From an uncultured Elusimicrobia bacterium (GTDB taxonomy: Bacteria; Elusimicrobiota; Elusimicrobia; Elusimicrobiales; Elusimicrobiaceae): a DNA stretch of 64,000 nucleotides. Below are positions 62,964-64,000 of this stretch, piece by piece. The number at the start of each line of letters is the position of its first letter. Within the stretch, counting starts at the first letter, position 1. The position numbers and the translations under genes are program-made. The notes beneath the pieces are model-generated. The model was not told where the DNA came from, did no database searches, and saw only the letters and a list, made by a program, of their open reading frames with translations. The stretch is taken from contig CAMECJ010000001.1 of assembly GCA_945913025.1 (NCBI GenBank), positions 1 to 64,000 on the forward strand, given 5' to 3'.

Positions 62964-63692
62964 ATGCAAAACATTAAAAAGGCGGCAGAATTAATTAAAA
63001 ACGCGCGTTACGGCGTGGCGTTTACCGGGGCGGGCATCAGCGTGGAAAGCGGTATCGCCCCGTTTACGGGCGCAGGCGGTTTGTGGAACCAGTACGACCC
63101 TAAATTTATTGAAATCAATTTTTTTCATCAGCACCCGAAAGAATCTTGGCGGGAAATGAAGAAAATCTTTTTTACCGATATGGAAGAATCTCAGCCCAAC
63201 AAGGCACACGAAGTCCTTGCTACACTGGAACAAAAAGGTTTTTTAAAGGGCGTTATTACGCAGAATATAGACGGACTGCACCAAAAGGCCGGCAGTAAAA
63301 ACGTGCAGGAATTCCATGGCACCATTCATACGCTTTCCTGCCTTGGCTGCGGCAAAAAATACAGTTTGGACGATATCGATTTGGCCGAAGAGCCGCCTTA
63401 TTGTATTTGCGGCGGCGTACTAAAACCGGATTTTGTGTTTTACGGGGAAGGCATCCCGTATCTGCCGTACCAGAAATCGGCGGAAATGGCGCAAAATGCC
63501 GACGTAATGATTATTGTAGGTACGGCAGGGCAGGTAATGCCGGCGTGTTCGCTGCCGCTGACGGCCAAAGAACACGGGGCCAAAATTATTGAGGTCAACC
63601 CGCAGCCGTCCGCGTTTACGGGTGTGATTACGGATTTATATTTTCCCATCAACGCGGGCGCGTTTTTCGCTGAGTTGGAAAAAGAAATTTAA
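62964..63692 (+). CDS. cobB: Sirtuin NAD-dependent protein deacylase
   Basis: 242 residues from ATG 62964 (the TTG at 62949 precedes the -10 box). The NAD-binding GAGISVESGIAPF, TQNIDGLHQKAG with catalytic His in EFHGTIHTL, and the zinc site CLGCGKKY ... CICGG are present. It removes acyl groups from lysines. TACAAT ends 6 bases before the ATG, and a run of eight C (62930-62937) lies in the -35 region. Confidence 0.94.
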   Translation: MQNIKKAAELIKNARYGVAFTGAGISVESGIAPFTGAGGLWNQYDPKFIEINFFHQHPKESWREMKKIFFTDMEESQPNKAHEVLATLEQKGFLKGVITQNIDGLHQKAGSKNVQEFHGTIHTLSCLGCGKKYSLDDIDLAEEPPYCICGGVLKPDFVFYGEGIPYLPYQKSAEMAQNADVMIIVGTAGQVMPACSLPLTAKEHGAKIIEVNPQPSAFTGVITDLYFPINAGAFFAELEKEI

Positions 63693-63705
63693 AATGAGTG
63701 GTATT

Positions 63706-63738
63706 AAAAAATCCGGGGCCTTTGGGCCCGGATTTTTT
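63706..63738. terminator. Bidirectional terminator
   Basis: AAAAAATCCGGG/CCCGGATTTTTT between converging genes. Confidence 0.9.
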
Positions 63739-63749
63739 GTCTGCTTAAA

Positions 63750-63989
63750 TTACGCGTTGGGCGGCAGGCCGAAGCGGTTTTCCCCTTGGGTACCGGGCAG
63801 TGCCATTAAGACGGCCAAAACAAGTACCCCAATTGGCGGAATCAAAAGCAACAGCTGCCACCAGCCGCTTTTGTTGCTGTCGTGCAGGCGGCGCGCTCCG
63901 GCGCTTATTAGTAAGAGCGGCAGTCCAATCCAGCCCAAAATCATACAAATAAATACGCCAATCCAGCCGCATCCTTGCTGGGCCCCCAT
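63750..63989 (-). CDS. DUF805-like small membrane protein, possibly incomplete
   Basis: 79 residues from ATG 63989; the frame stays open to the window edge, so the true start may lie outside. ARRLHDSNKSGWWQLLLLIPPIGVLVLAVLMALPGTQGENRFG is the DUF805 (YhaH-like) signature, split over two helices. Members are usually about 110-130 residues, supporting a missing N-terminus. Function unknown. Confidence 0.75.
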   Translation of the reverse strand: MGAQQGCGWIGVFICMILGWIGLPLLLISAGARRLHDSNKSGWWQLLLLIPPIGVLVLAVLMALPGTQGENRFGLPPNA

Positions 63990-64000
63990 ATCATTGAAAA

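Overview
The window is bacterial and looks like a gut-lineage member of the phylum Elusimicrobiota. The evidence is eight dispersed type IV pilin-like genes sharing the same N-terminal block ([16 protein letters not shown]), many outer-membrane barrels, a Gram-negative envelope gene set and a conserved rpsB-to-proS supercluster. The assignment is by family resemblance, not by a database search.

Layout. 1-1177 holds most of an EcoRI-type adenine methyltransferase with a short sequence repeat near each end; as assembled it is out of frame. 1382-4331 has two outer-membrane barrels flanking a pilin. 4477-17667 (minus strand) is a housekeeping block: rpsB, tsf, pyrH, frr, uppS, an AlkD-like glycosylase, cdsA, dxr, rseP, ispG, a lipoprotein and proS. 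17849-18885 has two paralogous secreted repeat proteins. 18963-25835 (plus) carries nadE, yceD, rpmF, plsX, fabG, acpP, rnc and an ankyrin protein. 25933-37806 is accessory: a secreted metzincin-like protease, a 713-residue orphan secreted protein, a pilin, guaC, a four-gene pilin-type operon, a MORN-repeat protein, a BaiN-like flavoprotein and two low-complexity secreted proteins. 37807-39824 is a 2 kb AT-rich stretch almost without genes. 39825-51107 has a possible winged-helix protein, mutY, a pilin, FadL, a TPR protein, dCMP deaminase and a TolC/MacA/MacB tripartite exporter. 51734-56709 has a signal-peptide/MFS fusion and an ECF sigma/anti-sigma/periplasmic-effector operon. 56821-63989 has a membrane HEAGH protein, a Dam-type methylase, an operon matching chlamydial aaxABC (porin, pyruvoyl arginine decarboxylase, arginine/agmatine antiporter), a pilin, a sirtuin and a DUF805-like protein.

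Three signals stand out. (1) The EcoRI-type methyltransferase has a good ribosome binding site and ATG followed by six heptanucleotide repeats that throw it out of frame, plus a tetranucleotide tract of more than 13 copies near its 3' end: a strong candidate phase-variable epigenetic regulator. (2) Five loci, four in front of pilins and one in front of the orphan secreted protein, share a promoter-like motif in which TTGAC and a -10-like hexamer are separated by a run of 11 or 12 T; the run length differs between copies, which suggests switching of surface genes by spacer slippage. (3) A complete aaxABC-like arginine acid-resistance operon is present outside Chlamydiae.

Dispersed intergenic repeats are common, and two pilin genes have repeat sequence inside their leader peptides. 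At least eleven genes have a -10-like hexamer 6-9 bases before the ATG and no ribosome binding site, suggesting leaderless transcripts.
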